Counted from the stretch's first letter, positions 8,100 through 16,884 are shown. The stretch: 64,000 nucleotides of DNA from Halorussus rarus (GCF_003369835.1 NZ_QPMJ01000001.1:682001-746000), one strand, 5' to 3'. Numbers and translations are program-made. Notes: generated by a model from the sequence alone, not told the origin.

Positions 8100-8964
8100 G
8101 CACGACCCCCCAGAGGCCGCCCAGCGTCAGGGCCATCCCGACCGCCGCGTTGACGGCCGGGAACCACCAGTACGACCGCGAGACGTCGACGTCGGTCGCC
8201 GCCACGACCGCGGCGAGCAGGGGGTAGACCAGCAGGAGCGCCCCCGCTCGAACGTCGAGCAGGGCGAAGGCGCCCGCGGCCGCGAGCCAGCAGGCCGCGC
8301 AGTACGCCAGTGCGCCGCCAGTTCCGAGGACGGTCGCGGTCGTCCGGATGCCGGCCCGGCGGTCGGGCTCGACGTCGGGCACCGCCGAAAAGGTGTGCAT
8401 CGCCATCGCCCAGAGCCACCCGCCGACCAGCGCGAGCGCCGGGGGTTGGCGACCCGCCACCGCGACGAAGGCCGCCGCGCCCGGCAGGACGTAGAGCCCG
8501 TTCGACACGGAGTCGAGCGGCGGGACGGTCTTGAGCCGGAACGGGGGCGCGCTGTAGGCGTAGCCGAGGACGAGGAAGGCGACGACCCAGCCGGCCGCGC
8601 CCGCACTGTCGATTGCGACGAGCCACGCCGCCAGCGCGACGCCCGCGAGCCCGCAGGCCGCCACGACCGCGGTGACCGTCCGGCCGCCGCGGAACCGCGC
8701 CTCGCGGGCGTCCTCGCCCGTCTTCTTGGGGTTCTCGGCGTCGACGTCGGCGTCGAACGCGTCGTTGACGCCGTAGAGGTAGACGTTCGCGGGCACGAGG
8801 AAGTACGCGAACAGCGCGACCGCGGCGGAGTCGAAGAGCTCGGCCGGGGCGGACGCGCCGTAGGCGACCCCGACCAGCACCGGCCCGGCGAGGTAGAGCC
8901 AGAACCGGGGCCGCGAGAGCGTCAGGAGGTAGCCGGCCGCGGCGTCCGAGGCGCGTCCGAACAT
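8092..8964 (-). CDS. lyeJ: Lycopene elongase/hydratase (UbiA-family prenyltransferase)
   Basis: The enzyme adds C5 isoprene units to lycopene on the route to the C50 carotenoid bacterioruberin. The 290-residue UbiA-type membrane protein has the two Asp-rich prenyl-diphosphate sites NDAFDADVD (67-75) and DVEPDRRAG (197-205), and about eight or nine hydrophobic helices. The ATG at 8964 sits four bases after the crtD stop and the gene overlaps cruF, so the three are surely cotranscribed. Confidence 0.92.
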   Translation of the reverse strand: MFGRASDAAAGYLLTLSRPRFWLYLAGPVLVGVAYGASAPAELFDSAAVALFAYFLVPANVYLYGVNDAFDADVDAENPKKTGEDAREARFRGGRTVTAVVAACGLAGVALAAWLVAIDSAGAAGWVVAFLVLGYAYSAPPFRLKTVPPLDSVSNGLYVLPGAAAFVAVAGRQPPALALVGGWLWAMAMHTFSAVPDVEPDRRAGIRTTATVLGTGGALAYCAACWLAAAGAFALLDVRAGALLLVYPLLAAVVAATDVDVSRSYWWFPAVNAAVGMALTLGGLWGVVRG

Positions 8965-8968
8965 GGCG

Positions 8969-10462
8969 CTACCCGCCGTAGTCCTCCAGGACGGCGTCGG
9001 CGGTGTGCTGGCCGCTGATGAGACACATCGGGACCCCGATGCCGGGCGTCGTGTACGACCCCGTGAAGTAGAGGCCCGGCACCTCGGTCGAGCGCCGGTT
9101 GGGCCGGAGCGGGCCGGTCTGGCGCAGGGTGTGGGCGAGGCCGAGCGCGGTGCCCCGGACGGAGTTGTACCGGTCGGCGAACTCCGAGACGGAGAACCGC
9201 TCCTCGACGACGATGCGGTCCCGGAGGTCGACCCCGGTGTTCTCGGCGACGTCGTCGAGCACGAAGTCGCGGTAGCGCTCGCGGGTCTCGGGGTCGTCGT
9301 CGAGGCCGGGCGCGACGGGGACCAGCGCGAACAGGTTGCTGTGGCCCTCGGGCGCGACCGTCTCGTCGGTCTCGCTGGGTACGCAGAGGTAGTAGGCCGG
9401 GTCGTCGGGCCACCCCGGTTCCTCGAAGATGCCGTCGAAGTGGTCGTTCCAGTCGGTCGGCAGGACCAGGGTGTGATGTTCGAGGGGGTCGACGTCGCCC
9501 TCGACGCCGAGGTAGAGCAGGAACGCGGAGGGCGCGTAGGTCCGCGACTCCCAGTAGTCGGCGTCGTACTGGCGACTCTGGGGCGGAAGGAGCTCCTGCT
9601 CGGTGTGGGCGTAGTCGGCGTCGCTGACCACGAGGTCCGCGCGGAGATAGTCGGCCCGGTCCTCGGTATCGATCTCTACTCGGAAGTTCCCCGCCGACCC
9701 CAGGATGGCCTCGACCGCGCTGTCGGTCCGGTACTCGACGCCCAGTTCCTCGCCCAGTTCGGCGATGCCGTCGACGACGCCGCCCATCCCGCCCTCGGGG
9801 TAGTGGACGCCGAGGTTGAAGTCGACGTGGCTCATCAGGTTGTAGAGCGCCGGCGTGTTCTTGGGCGACCCGCCGAGGAACACCAGGGTGTACTGCATGA
9901 TCTGCTGGAGCTTCGGGTGGTCGAAGTAGTCCTCGACGTGGTCCTGCATCGATCCGAGGAACGTCAGTCCGCGGGCGTGGCGGGCGACGTCCCAGTCGAC
10001 GTAGTCGCGGAACCGGGGTCGGTCGGTGTAGACGAAGTGCTCCATCCCGATCTCGTAGGTCTCCTCGGCCTCCGCGAGGTAGGCGTCGAGCGCGGCGGCC
10101 GCACCGGGTTCGTACTCCTCGAAGGCGGCCTTGGTCGCCTCCCGGTCGGCGGTGACCGTCACCGCGTCGCCGTCCTTGAAGAAGATCTTGTAGTGGGGGT
10201 CGAGGTGCTCCAGGCCGTAGTACTCCTCGGGGCGCCGACCGAAGTGGCCGAAGAAGCGCTCGAACACGTCGGGCATCAGGTACCACGACGGCCCCATGTC
10301 GAACCGGAACCCGTCGCGCTCGAGCACGCTCGCCCGGCCACCGAGCTGCTCGTTCTTCTCCACGACCGTCACGTCGGCCCCGGCGTCGGCGAGGTAGCAG
10401 GCGGTCGCGAGCCCGCCGAATCCGCTCCCGACGACGACCACCGACCGGTCGGCGAGTGTCAT
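8969..10462 (-). CDS. crtD: Carotenoid 3,4-desaturase (CrtD, phytoene desaturase family)
   Basis: This is an FAD-dependent CrtI/CrtD-family desaturase of 497 residues. The dinucleotide-binding motif VGSGFGGLAT (11-20), the ribose-binding Glu35 and GGRAS (41-45) are at the N-terminus; the C-terminal FAD segment is GLYFTGSYTTPGIGVP. Being first in crtD-lyeJ-cruF, it most likely carries out the 3',4'-desaturation of bacterioruberin synthesis rather than phytoene desaturation, but the family cannot be split by motif alone. The ATG at 10462 is preferred; upstream in-frame codons lie beyond the expected promoter. Confidence 0.9.
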   Translation of the reverse strand: MTLADRSVVVVGSGFGGLATACYLADAGADVTVVEKNEQLGGRASVLERDGFRFDMGPSWYLMPDVFERFFGHFGRRPEEYYGLEHLDPHYKIFFKDGDAVTVTADREATKAAFEEYEPGAAAALDAYLAEAEETYEIGMEHFVYTDRPRFRDYVDWDVARHARGLTFLGSMQDHVEDYFDHPKLQQIMQYTLVFLGGSPKNTPALYNLMSHVDFNLGVHYPEGGMGGVVDGIAELGEELGVEYRTDSAVEAILGSAGNFRVEIDTEDRADYLRADLVVSDADYAHTEQELLPPQSRQYDADYWESRTYAPSAFLLYLGVEGDVDPLEHHTLVLPTDWNDHFDGIFEEPGWPDDPAYYLCVPSETDETVAPEGHSNLFALVPVAPGLDDDPETRERYRDFVLDDVAENTGVDLRDRIVVEERFSVSEFADRYNSVRGTALGLAHTLRQTGPLRPNRRSTEVPGLYFTGSYTTPGIGVPMCLISGQHTADAVLEDYGG

Positions 10463-10587
10463 GCCGAGGTGTCGGGGCGGGAAACACATAAATCGACGGA
10501 CCGGCTCGGGCCGGCGCGGACGCCCGGTGACCCGTCCAGACGCCCGAAGCGTCGCCAGAGCATCAGCTTCCATACCTATCACCGATA

Positions 10588-10595
10588 CATTTATA
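10588..10595 (+). promoter_or_regulatory. TATA element for the small membrane protein gene
   Basis: CATTTATA lies about 33 nt before the ATG at 10626, the usual haloarchaeal promoter spacing with a very short leader. The region between 10463 and 10625 also has to hold the divergent crtD promoter. Confidence 0.45.
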
Positions 10596-10625
10596 CCCGA
10601 ACGATTACCCTCTTGCAAACGCGAA

Positions 10626-10934
10626 ATGAACCCCGCGAAGTTCGCCCTCCTGCTGGGGGTCGGTCTGCTCGCCTTTCTCTTCGTGGTCTCTCTCTACGTG
10701 GTCTGGACCCGCATCGTCGGGCTCGACCCCACGCTGGCCCAGCGGTGCGCCGACCTCTCGCGGCCCGGCCGGGTGGGCATCGCGCTGGTGTCGGGGGTCG
10801 TCCTCGGCACCGCGAGCCTGGCCGCGCCCAACGTCGAGGTCGGCGTCGCGGGGATGGTGATGCTCGCGGCCAGCGTGTTCGCCGCGCTGATGCTGTTCGA
10901 ACTCTCCCAGCAGCGAGAGCGGGCGGTGAGCTAG
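10626..10934 (+). CDS. Small three-helix membrane protein of unknown function
   Basis: The 102-residue protein starts MNPAKFALLLG and has hydrophobic segments near residues 5-27, 50-65 and 71-90, with a short basic and acidic tail. No domain is recognised. The ATG is chosen from the TATA spacing; the longer open frame upstream is unsupported. It converges with the downstream methyltransferase gene. Confidence 0.7.
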   Translation: MNPAKFALLLGVGLLAFLFVVSLYVVWTRIVGLDPTLAQRCADLSRPGRVGIALVSGVVLGTASLAAPNVEVGVAGMVMLAASVFAALMLFELSQQRERAVS

Positions 10935-10962
10935 GGCCACCGTCGCCGACGTCTCGCCGATT

Positions 10963-11682
10963 CTACCGCTTCTCGAGCGCGACCCGGTAGTGGACCGCGT
11001 CCTCGTCCGGACCGTACCGCACGTCCTCGACCGTCCAGTCGGTGGCGACGGCGGCCTCCCGGACGCGGTCGGGGCTGAAGAGTCGGAAGAGCAGGACGTC
11101 GCTCGCCTCGCCCTCGTACTCGAACCACATCACGCGGGAGGCCAGGCCCGGCGCGGGGTCGTCGCGGAATCCGAGCATCTCCGCGGTCTCCTCGCGCGTC
11201 GGGTCGTAGCAGTCCAGTACCGCGGTCGCGTCGGGCGTCGTAACGTACGCGAGGTCGGCGAGGAACCGCCGGAGCCCGTCCATCGAGCCCGCCAGCCCGA
11301 GCTGGGTCCCGATGGCGAGCGCCGACCGGAACCGGTCGCGGTCGAACTGCTCGCGGAGCGTGAACATGTCGCCCCGACGGGCGTCCTCGACGCCCCGGTC
11401 GCGCAGCGTCTCGACCAGGGGCTCGGTCACCTCTATCGCGACCGTCTCGAACCGGTCCTGGAAGTACAGCGAGTGCCGGCCGGCGCCGGCCCCGAGGTCG
11501 AGCAGGGGGCCGTCGAGCCGGCCGGTCAGCCACTCGTCGCCCTCGTCGCCGCCGGTGTACGTCCCGAAGTAGAACTCCTCGATAGGGTGGTCGCGGGCCC
11601 ACTCGCCGTCGCGTTGAATCAGCGGTTCCTCGCGCTCGTCGCGGTGGTGGTCGCGGATGGCGCGGCCGAACGGATCGGACAT
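10963..11682 (-). CDS. Class I SAM-dependent methyltransferase
   Basis: The 239-residue protein has SAM motif I, LLDLGAGAGRHSLYF (about 60-74), and the acidic loop IEVTEP (about 83-88). The N-terminal 45 residues contain HPIEEFYFGTYTGG, seen in a haloarchaeal group of unassigned methyltransferases. No membrane segment is present and the substrate is unknown. It stands alone between btuD and the small membrane protein gene. Confidence 0.8.
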   Translation of the reverse strand: MSDPFGRAIRDHHRDEREEPLIQRDGEWARDHPIEEFYFGTYTGGDEGDEWLTGRLDGPLLDLGAGAGRHSLYFQDRFETVAIEVTEPLVETLRDRGVEDARRGDMFTLREQFDRDRFRSALAIGTQLGLAGSMDGLRRFLADLAYVTTPDATAVLDCYDPTREETAEMLGFRDDPAPGLASRVMWFEYEGEASDVLLFRLFSPDRVREAAVATDWTVEDVRYGPDEDAVHYRVALEKR

Positions 11683-11784
11683 GGGAGAACTGTCAGCCAG
11701 CAGTGGGAAAAGCGTTCGTGAGAGTCGGTACCAACCGGCGTCTGGGGTCGACCCAGGTCCGGTCTTTGGCCGGAGCCCGGGCGC

Positions 11785-13125
11785 TCACTCTGACTCCGCG
11801 GCGGCGGAGTCGGCCGTCGCGGCCACCGCCTCGCGGACCGCCGAGAGCAGTTCGTCCGGGCCGACGACCCGGCCGCGCTCGCAGAGCTCTCGGTAGAGCG
11901 CGGCCGCCTCGCTGCCGGCGTAGTTGCGCTCCGCGAAGGGCCGCTCCTCGACAACGACCACCGAGTCGGCCGCGCGGGCGGCCCGGAGATTGGCGAGGTT
12001 GCCCGCGCCGACCTCCACGTCCGCCAGGACGGTCGCGTCGGCCGCCCGGACGCGGGCCTCGACCTCGCGGCGGGCCGCCTCGCCGACCGGCGCGAAGGGC
12101 TCCTCGGTCACGACGTCGAGGCCGAGCGTCCGGGCGGTTTCGAGGTCGGAGTCGCCCTCGTTCAGCGCGCCGACCGACACCTCGTAGCTCGCCGCCGACA
12201 GCACGTACAGCAGCCGGGAGACCGTCCCGCCCCCGCCGACGACGTGGACCCGCCCCTCGCGCTCGGCGGGGCGCTCGGGGAGCGCGGTGACGTACGTCGA
12301 CCCGGTCACGGGGTGGCTGGAGACGACGGCTCGGGTGTCGAAGGCGGCCTCCAGGTGCTCCTCCGAGAGGACGGTCTCGGGGTCGCCGCTGGCACGAATC
12401 CCGCCGCCAGCGAGCAGCCGGAGTTCGTCGCAGTAGTGGGAGGCGAGGTTGAGGTCGTGGATGGCCGCCACCACGGTCTTACCGTCCTCGTCGACCAGCT
12501 CCCGGACGAGTTCGAGCGTCCGGACCTGGTGGTTGATGTCGAGGCTGGCGGTGGGCTCGTCGAGCAGGAGGACGGGAGTGTCCTGGGCGAGCGCGCGGGC
12601 GAGCAGGACGCGCTGGCGCTCGCCGCCCGACACCGCCGTGATCGAGCGGTCGGCGAGGTGATCCACCTCAGTGCGCTGCATCGCGGCCGCCACGCGTTCG
12701 CTGTCGTCGATGGCGGCGTTCGCCTCGGCCGGGGAGGAGGGGTCGGCACCGGCGGCCTCGGCGCTGCCGGACCGACCACCGTCGCCGAATCCGATGCCGC
12801 CGCCGAACCGCGACCGGTAGGGATGGCGGCCCATCGCCACGACCTCCTCGACCGGGAAGTCGAACGACAGCGAGGTGTCCTGCGGGACGACCGCGACCCG
12901 GCGGCTCGCGGCCTTCGAGGCGAGCCCGGAGATGGGGTCGCCGTCGATTCGGACTTCTCCGCGGTCGGGGCCGAGGGCGCCGTGAACGGTCCGGAGCAGC
13001 GTGGTCTTGCCCGCGCCGTTCGGACCGACCAGGCCGACGAACTGCCCGCCCCCAATGGCGGTGGTGACGCCGTCGAGGATGCGGTTCCCGCCGAGTTCGA
13101 CGGCGACGTCGTCTATCTCTATCAT
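11785..13125 (-). CDS. btuD: Corrinoid ABC transporter ATPase with extra C-terminal domain
   Basis: This is the energy-coupling ATPase of the vitamin B12 importer. Residues 1-265 form the ATPase: Walker A GPNGAGKTT (34-42), signature SGGERQR (166-172), Walker B LLLLDEP (186-191 region) and the switch His in AAIHD. Between the Q-loop helix and the signature is a Gly/Ser/Ala-rich insert (about 108-143). A further 160-residue domain follows, with VVGGGGTVSRLL and ADVEVGAGNLANLRAA, which looks Rossmann-like and is also found in other haloarchaeal BtuD proteins. Total length is 446, against about 250 for bacterial BtuD. The ATG at 13125 begins MIEIDDVAVEL, as the family does. Confidence 0.88.
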   Translation of the reverse strand: MIEIDDVAVELGGNRILDGVTTAIGGGQFVGLVGPNGAGKTTLLRTVHGALGPDRGEVRIDGDPISGLASKAASRRVAVVPQDTSLSFDFPVEEVVAMGRHPYRSRFGGGIGFGDGGRSGSAEAAGADPSSPAEANAAIDDSERVAAAMQRTEVDHLADRSITAVSGGERQRVLLARALAQDTPVLLLDEPTASLDINHQVRTLELVRELVDEDGKTVVAAIHDLNLASHYCDELRLLAGGGIRASGDPETVLSEEHLEAAFDTRAVVSSHPVTGSTYVTALPERPAEREGRVHVVGGGGTVSRLLYVLSAASYEVSVGALNEGDSDLETARTLGLDVVTEEPFAPVGEAARREVEARVRAADATVLADVEVGAGNLANLRAARAADSVVVVEERPFAERNYAGSEAAALYRELCERGRVVGPDELLSAVREAVAATADSAAAESE

Positions 13126-13195
13126 GGAACGTTGGTCTCGAAGCCCATTCTGTTCGTTATACAACCGTTGTTCCTGCTGGAGTTGTATCGTCTTC

Positions 13196-13394
13196 GAAAG
13201 CCCCCGCCCGGTCGCCACCGGAAGACGTTCCTGCTCGCCTTCGGCTGCGCGGGCCTGCGACTTCCGAGGTCTCGTTTGCTTCGCTCACGAGACGGCCGCT
13301 GAGCGACACATCCTCCGCTCACCTCGTTCGCTCCGGATAGTGGTCGCTCAGACGACCAACGTGAACGCGACCGGGCGGCCCCTTTCATCCACCC
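13196..13394. repeat. Structured intergenic repeat, block 2 copy, between btuD and btuC
   Basis: Ends are GAAAG-CCCCC-GCCCGGTCGC (13196-13215) and GCGACCGGGC-GGCCC-CTTTC (13367-13386), followed by ATCCACCC (13387-13394). Outer GAAAG/CTTTC and inner 10-bp arms pair, leaving a 5-by-5 C-rich internal loop. Inside are a hairpin GTCTCGT/ACGAGAC, a 9-bp stem CTGAGCGAC (13299-13307) with GTCGCTCAG (13343-13351), and ATCC/GGAT followed by AGTGG. The same plan with different stem bases occurs at 58177-58300. It fills most of the 340-bp gap between btuC and btuD, which are otherwise normally close. Translation of its minus strand gives the phrase GWMKGAARSR, probably not a real protein. Confidence 0.85.
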
Positions 13395-13465
13395 AAACGG
13401 TGGATAGTCGGCCCGAGCACACCCGTGGCGGTTCTCCGGTCGGGTGCGGTGGTGGTGAGACCACT

Positions 13466-14587
13466 TCACAGCGCGTGCACCTCCCGGGTCCGGAGCAGGT
13501 AGAGGAAGAACGGGGCGCCGAGGAACGCGGTCACGATGCCGACCGGGAGCTCCGCCGGGCCCGACCGCGCCACGGTGTCGGTCGCGACCAGGAACGACGC
13601 GCCGGCGAGCGCGGAGGTCGGGAGCAGGATGCGGTGGTCCGGGCCGACCAGCAGGCGCATCACGTGCGGGACCACCAGGCCCACGAAGCCGATGACGCCC
13701 GACACCGCGACCGCGGCGCCGGTCATCACGCTGGCGACCGCCAGCAGGAGGCGCTTGGTGCGCTCGACCTCGACGCCGAGCGCGTGGGCGTCCTCCTCGC
13801 CGAGCAGCAGCACGTTCAGGTCCCTGGCGTACGCCAGGAGGACGCCGAAGCCCAGGAGCGCGACCGGAAGCACGAGGGTCACGTCCTCCCACGAGGCGAG
13901 GTGGAGGTGGCCCATCAGCCAGAACACCGCCTGCTCCATGCTCTCGCCGGTCTGGAGCAGCAGGAACGACACCACCGCCCCGAGGAACGTCTGGACCGCC
14001 ACGCCCGCCAGCAGCAGGGTGGCGACCGGCGTCCGGCCGTCCTCGGTCGCGAGCAGGTAGACCCCGAACGCCGCCGCGACGGCGCCGAGGAACGCCGCGG
14101 TCGGCAGCGAGAACGGGACCGACAGCGGGAGCGCGATGGTCGCCACCGCGCCCACCGCCGCGCCCGAGGAGACCCCGATGATGGAGGGGTCGGCCATCGG
14201 GTTCCGGAAGAACCCCTGCATCACCACGCCGGCCGTCGCCAGCGCCAGACCCACCACCGCCCCGAGCGCGATCCGGGGCAGGCGGATGGTCATCACGATG
14301 GTCCTGGCGGTGTCGGGCGCCGCGAAGTCGAAGAGCGGCGCGAACGCGACCGACGGCGTCGGCGCCGTCAGCGCCAGTCCAGCTATTCTGAGCGTCCGGT
14401 CGACGAGGCCGACGCCGACCGGAACCGCCAGCGCGTTCAGCAGCACCTTCGCGACCGCGACGTAGTCGAGCGCCACCGGCCCGACCGCGGCGCTGGCGAC
14501 CACGACGGCGGCCAGCACGGCCGCGAGTCCGCCCGACCAGCCGACGATCCGCGCGCGTTGCCACATCGTCTGAAATCCGACTTGCAT
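13466..14587 (-). CDS. btuC: Corrinoid ABC transporter permease
   Basis: This FecCD/BtuC-family permease of 373 residues has about ten hydrophobic helices. Family landmarks are [37 protein letters not shown] and [20 protein letters not shown] (the ATPase-coupling region). The start is uncertain: the ATG at 14587 gives MQVGFQT, while an internal ATG at 14566 ([10 protein letters not shown]) is better spaced from the AT-rich element at 14592-14605. It is divergent from btuF by only 40 bp and is separated from btuD by a repeat. Confidence 0.92.
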   Translation of the reverse strand: MQVGFQTMWQRARIVGWSGGLAAVLAAVVVASAAVGPVALDYVAVAKVLLNALAVPVGVGLVDRTLRIAGLALTAPTPSVAFAPLFDFAAPDTARTIVMTIRLPRIALGAVVGLALATAGVVMQGFFRNPMADPSIIGVSSGAAVGAVATIALPLSVPFSLPTAAFLGAVAAAFGVYLLATEDGRTPVATLLLAGVAVQTFLGAVVSFLLLQTGESMEQAVFWLMGHLHLASWEDVTLVLPVALLGFGVLLAYARDLNVLLLGEEDAHALGVEVERTKRLLLAVASVMTGAAVAVSGVIGFVGLVVPHVMRLLVGPDHRILLPTSALAGASFLVATDTVARSGPAELPVGIVTAFLGAPFFLYLLRTREVHAL

Positions 14588-14589
14588 TA

Positions 14590-14605
14590 GGTAAATACTT
14601 ATTGG
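14590..14605. promoter_or_regulatory. Shared AT-rich promoter between btuC and btuF
   Basis: The only AT-rich stretch in the 40-bp divergent gap. Read forward, ACTTATT (14597-14603) is about 28 nt before the btuF ATG. Read in reverse, the same bases lie about 32 nt before the internal btuC ATG at 14566. Overlapping divergent promoters would make the two directions compete or be co-regulated. Confidence 0.45.
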
Positions 14606-14627
14606 ATACGGCCGGAGTTCGGGACGC

Positions 14628-15812
14628 ATGAGACGGAAGGTCACGAGTCTGTTCGCGGTACTGTTGCTGCTGGTCGCGGCCGGCGGCGTGTCGGTCGGCG
14701 CCGCCCCGGTCGGCGCCGCCGGCGGGTCGGCCGCCGTCGCGGCCCAGAGCACGACGACGCAGTCGGATTGTTCGTTCCCCGTCGCCGAGACCGACGCGAC
14801 GGGGACCGAGGTGACGGTCGAGCAGCGACCCGAGCGGATCGTCACGCTCTCGCCGAGCGCGGCTCAGACGATGTGGGAGATCGGCGGCGAGTCCCAGGTC
14901 GTCGGCGTCTCCCAGTACGCCACCTACCTGAAGGGTGCGGCGTCGCGGACCAACGTCTCGGGCGCAGGCCAGACCCAGGTCAACGTCGAGAAGGTGGTCG
15001 CGGCCGAGCCCGACCTCGTCCTGGCGCCGAACGTCATCACGAACCAGACGGTCCAGCGGCTGCGCGAGGCCGGCCTGACCGTCTTCCGGTTCGGCTTCGC
15101 CACGTCGGTCGAGGACATCTACGCGAAGACCGAGCTCACGGGGCAGCTCACCGGCAACTGCGAGGGCGCCGACGAGACGGTCGCCTCGATGCGCAAGCGC
15201 GTCGAGACCGTCCAGGAGGCCGTCGAGAACTCCGAGCGACCGAGCGTGTTCATCTCGGTCGGCGGCGGCTGGACCGCCGGGAACGGCACCTTCGTCAGCA
15301 ACATGATCGAGCTCGCCGGCGGGAACAACGTCGCCGCCGCGGCCAACGTCTCGGGCTACGGCCAGATCAGCGAGGAGGTCATCGTCCAGCAGGACCCCGA
15401 GTGGATCGTCCAGCTCGGCCAGTACGGCGCCTACCCGAGGACCGAGGCGTACAACAACACCGCCGCGGTGCGGAACGACCGGGTCGTCACGGTCAGCGAC
15501 CAGCACATCAGCCAGCCCGCGCCGCGAGTGGTCGACGGTATCGTGAAGCTCGCGAAGGCGTTCCACCCCGAGGCCTACGCCGACGCGAACGCGACGACTA
15601 CGATGGCGACGACCGAGTCGCCCGAGACCACGACCGAACCGATGCGGACCTCGACCGACGCGCCCGGAACGACGACTGAAGAGGGCGCGATGCGGGACCA
15701 GGACGCGTCGACCACGACGACCGAGTCCAGTGACGGCGGCGTCCCCGGCTTCGGCGTTCCCGCGGCGCTCGCGGCGCTCGCCGGTGCGGCGCTGCTCGCG
15801 CGCCGCCGCTGA
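14628..15812 (+). CDS. btuF: Corrinoid-binding protein with PGF-CTERM anchor
   Basis: The 394-residue extracytoplasmic protein has a Sec signal peptide (about 1-40), then a Fe/B12 periplasmic-binding fold (about 48-325) with [16 protein letters not shown] and [14 protein letters not shown] Thr/Glu-rich linker follows, then [10 protein letters not shown] (369-378), a hydrophobic helix and terminal ARRR. Unlike bacterial BtuF, it is held by a C-terminal archaeosortase signal rather than an N-terminal lipid. Divergent btuC and btuD complete the importer. The methylmalonyl-CoA mutase at 51.9 kb is a likely user of the imported cofactor. Confidence 0.92.
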   Translation: MRRKVTSLFAVLLLLVAAGGVSVGAAPVGAAGGSAAVAAQSTTTQSDCSFPVAETDATGTEVTVEQRPERIVTLSPSAAQTMWEIGGESQVVGVSQYATYLKGAASRTNVSGAGQTQVNVEKVVAAEPDLVLAPNVITNQTVQRLREAGLTVFRFGFATSVEDIYAKTELTGQLTGNCEGADETVASMRKRVETVQEAVENSERPSVFISVGGGWTAGNGTFVSNMIELAGGNNVAAAANVSGYGQISEEVIVQQDPEWIVQLGQYGAYPRTEAYNNTAAVRNDRVVTVSDQHISQPAPRVVDGIVKLAKAFHPEAYADANATTTMATTESPETTTEPMRTSTDAPGTTTEEGAMRDQDASTTTTESSDGGVPGFGVPAALAALAGAALLARRR

Positions 15813-15878
15813 CGCGCGGCGGCTCGCCGAGCGTTCTCTTTCCTAAGGTGTTTAACGGCCGGGGCGAGACGTTGGGGT

Positions 15879-16160
15879 ATGGTCGAGAAAGTTCTGTGGC
15901 CCGCGTACTTCGACGCGGCGAGGAGCCGCAACGAGGGGCGCCGGGTGGCCGCCGAGATGGCCGTCGAGGAGCCGACCGTCGACGAGATCGCCCAGGCGGT
16001 CCAGCAGGTGGGCTACGACGCGGTGATCGAACGCGACAAGGCCTACTCCCGCGAGAACTGGAACGAGCGGGGCCGAGTGCTGGTCCGGAACGCCGACGAC
16101 TCCTCGAAGAACGACCTGATACAGGCGGTCGCGGCCTACGTCGCGGCGCTCAGAGACTGA
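15879..16160 (+). CDS. srp19: Signal recognition particle protein SRP19
   Basis: The 93-residue protein binds 7S SRP RNA and prepares it for SRP54 binding. It begins [20 protein letters not shown] and carries [17 protein letters not shown], the conserved SRP19 core; length matches archaeal homologues. Its stop overlaps the gar1 ATG by one base (TGATG), so translation is probably coupled. A TATA-like TTTAAC lies about 30 nt upstream. Confidence 0.94.
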   Translation: MVEKVLWPAYFDAARSRNEGRRVAAEMAVEEPTVDEIAQAVQQVGYDAVIERDKAYSRENWNERGRVLVRNADDSSKNDLIQAVAAYVAALRD

Positions 16161-16393
16161 TGGCGATGCAGCGTCTCGGCGAGGTCGTCCGGACCGCCCA
16201 GGGACTCGCCGTCGTCCGGTGTCCCGACGACGAACCCCCGGACGTCGGCACCGAGGCGGTCGACGACCAGCTGAACGTCGCCGGCCGGGTCGTGGACGTG
16301 TTCGGGCCGGTCTCGCGGCCCTACGTCGCAATCACCCCCGACGACGGGGTCGCGCTGGCGACGCTGCTCGGGAAGAAGCTCTACGCCCGATAA
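16160..16393 (+). CDS. gar1: H/ACA RNP component Gar1
   Basis: This 77-residue protein forms the beta-barrel subunit of H/ACA ribonucleoprotein pseudouridine synthase and contacts Cbf5. The segment NVAGRVVDVFGPVSRPYVAI is the family signature, and GKKLYAR ends the protein as in archaeal Gar1. The first of two near ATGs (16160, then 16166) is used because it overlaps the srp19 stop. SRP19-Gar1 pairing is usual in haloarchaea. Confidence 0.93.
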   Translation: MAMQRLGEVVRTAQGLAVVRCPDDEPPDVGTEAVDDQLNVAGRVVDVFGPVSRPYVAITPDDGVALATLLGKKLYAR

Positions 16394-16448
16394 GGTCGGC
16401 TCCGGTTCCCTCTCCGTTCTCGCTCCACCGGTCCCTCTTCCTCCCCCG

Positions 16449-16766
16449 CTACTCGCGGCACCGCCAGTCGGCCGCCTCCGCGAGTCGGGGCCGCTTCTCG
16501 GCGAAGTCGGCCTCGGCCGCGCCGTAGAAGCGCTCGCGGCCGGCCGGCGTCCGAACGCCGAGCACGACGGTGTTGTCGGTCACGTCGTACGCCGACAGCG
16601 TCCGGCCCGAGCGTCGGTGTTCCCACGAACCCAGCAGTCGGGCGTCCGCGACGACCCGCGACCCGAGGTCCCAGCTCAGCCGCGACACCGCGGGGAGCGC
16701 GAACGGGAGGGCGCTCGGGAGGCGCGCGGTCGCCGGCGACTGTCCCTGCATCCCGTGGCTTGCCAT
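16449..16766 (-). CDS. Conserved haloarchaeal hypothetical protein
   Basis: From the ATG at 16766 the product is 105 residues (MASHGMQGQSPATARLP...). It has LSWDLGSRVVADARLLGSW and VVLGVRTPAGRERFYGAA, suggesting a small alpha/beta fold without membrane segments. No family is recognised. It is divergent from the presenilin-like gene, with 118 bp between starts. Confidence 0.65.
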   Translation of the reverse strand: MASHGMQGQSPATARLPSALPFALPAVSRLSWDLGSRVVADARLLGSWEHRRSGRTLSAYDVTDNTVVLGVRTPAGRERFYGAAEADFAEKRPRLAEAADWRCRE

Positions 16767-16884
16767 ACCACGGAACTGGGGATGCGCTCGCAAAAGCGTA
16801 CTGGTTGCGTCCCGAACGACGGTGACGGACGGCGGCCGCGAGCAGACCACAACCCCAAAGGCGGCGGGGTGCGACCCACCCGAC

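Noticed and set aside
13126-13465. A cobalamin riboswitch between btuD and btuC
   Set aside because: No B12-box-like sequence or matching fold was seen, and the element recurs at 58 kb beside unrelated genes.
13122-15566. An 814-codon minus-strand frame spanning parts of btuF, btuC and repeat R1
   Set aside because: It runs through three unrelated features in a non-coding frame; btuC, btuF and btuD have clear family motifs in other frames.
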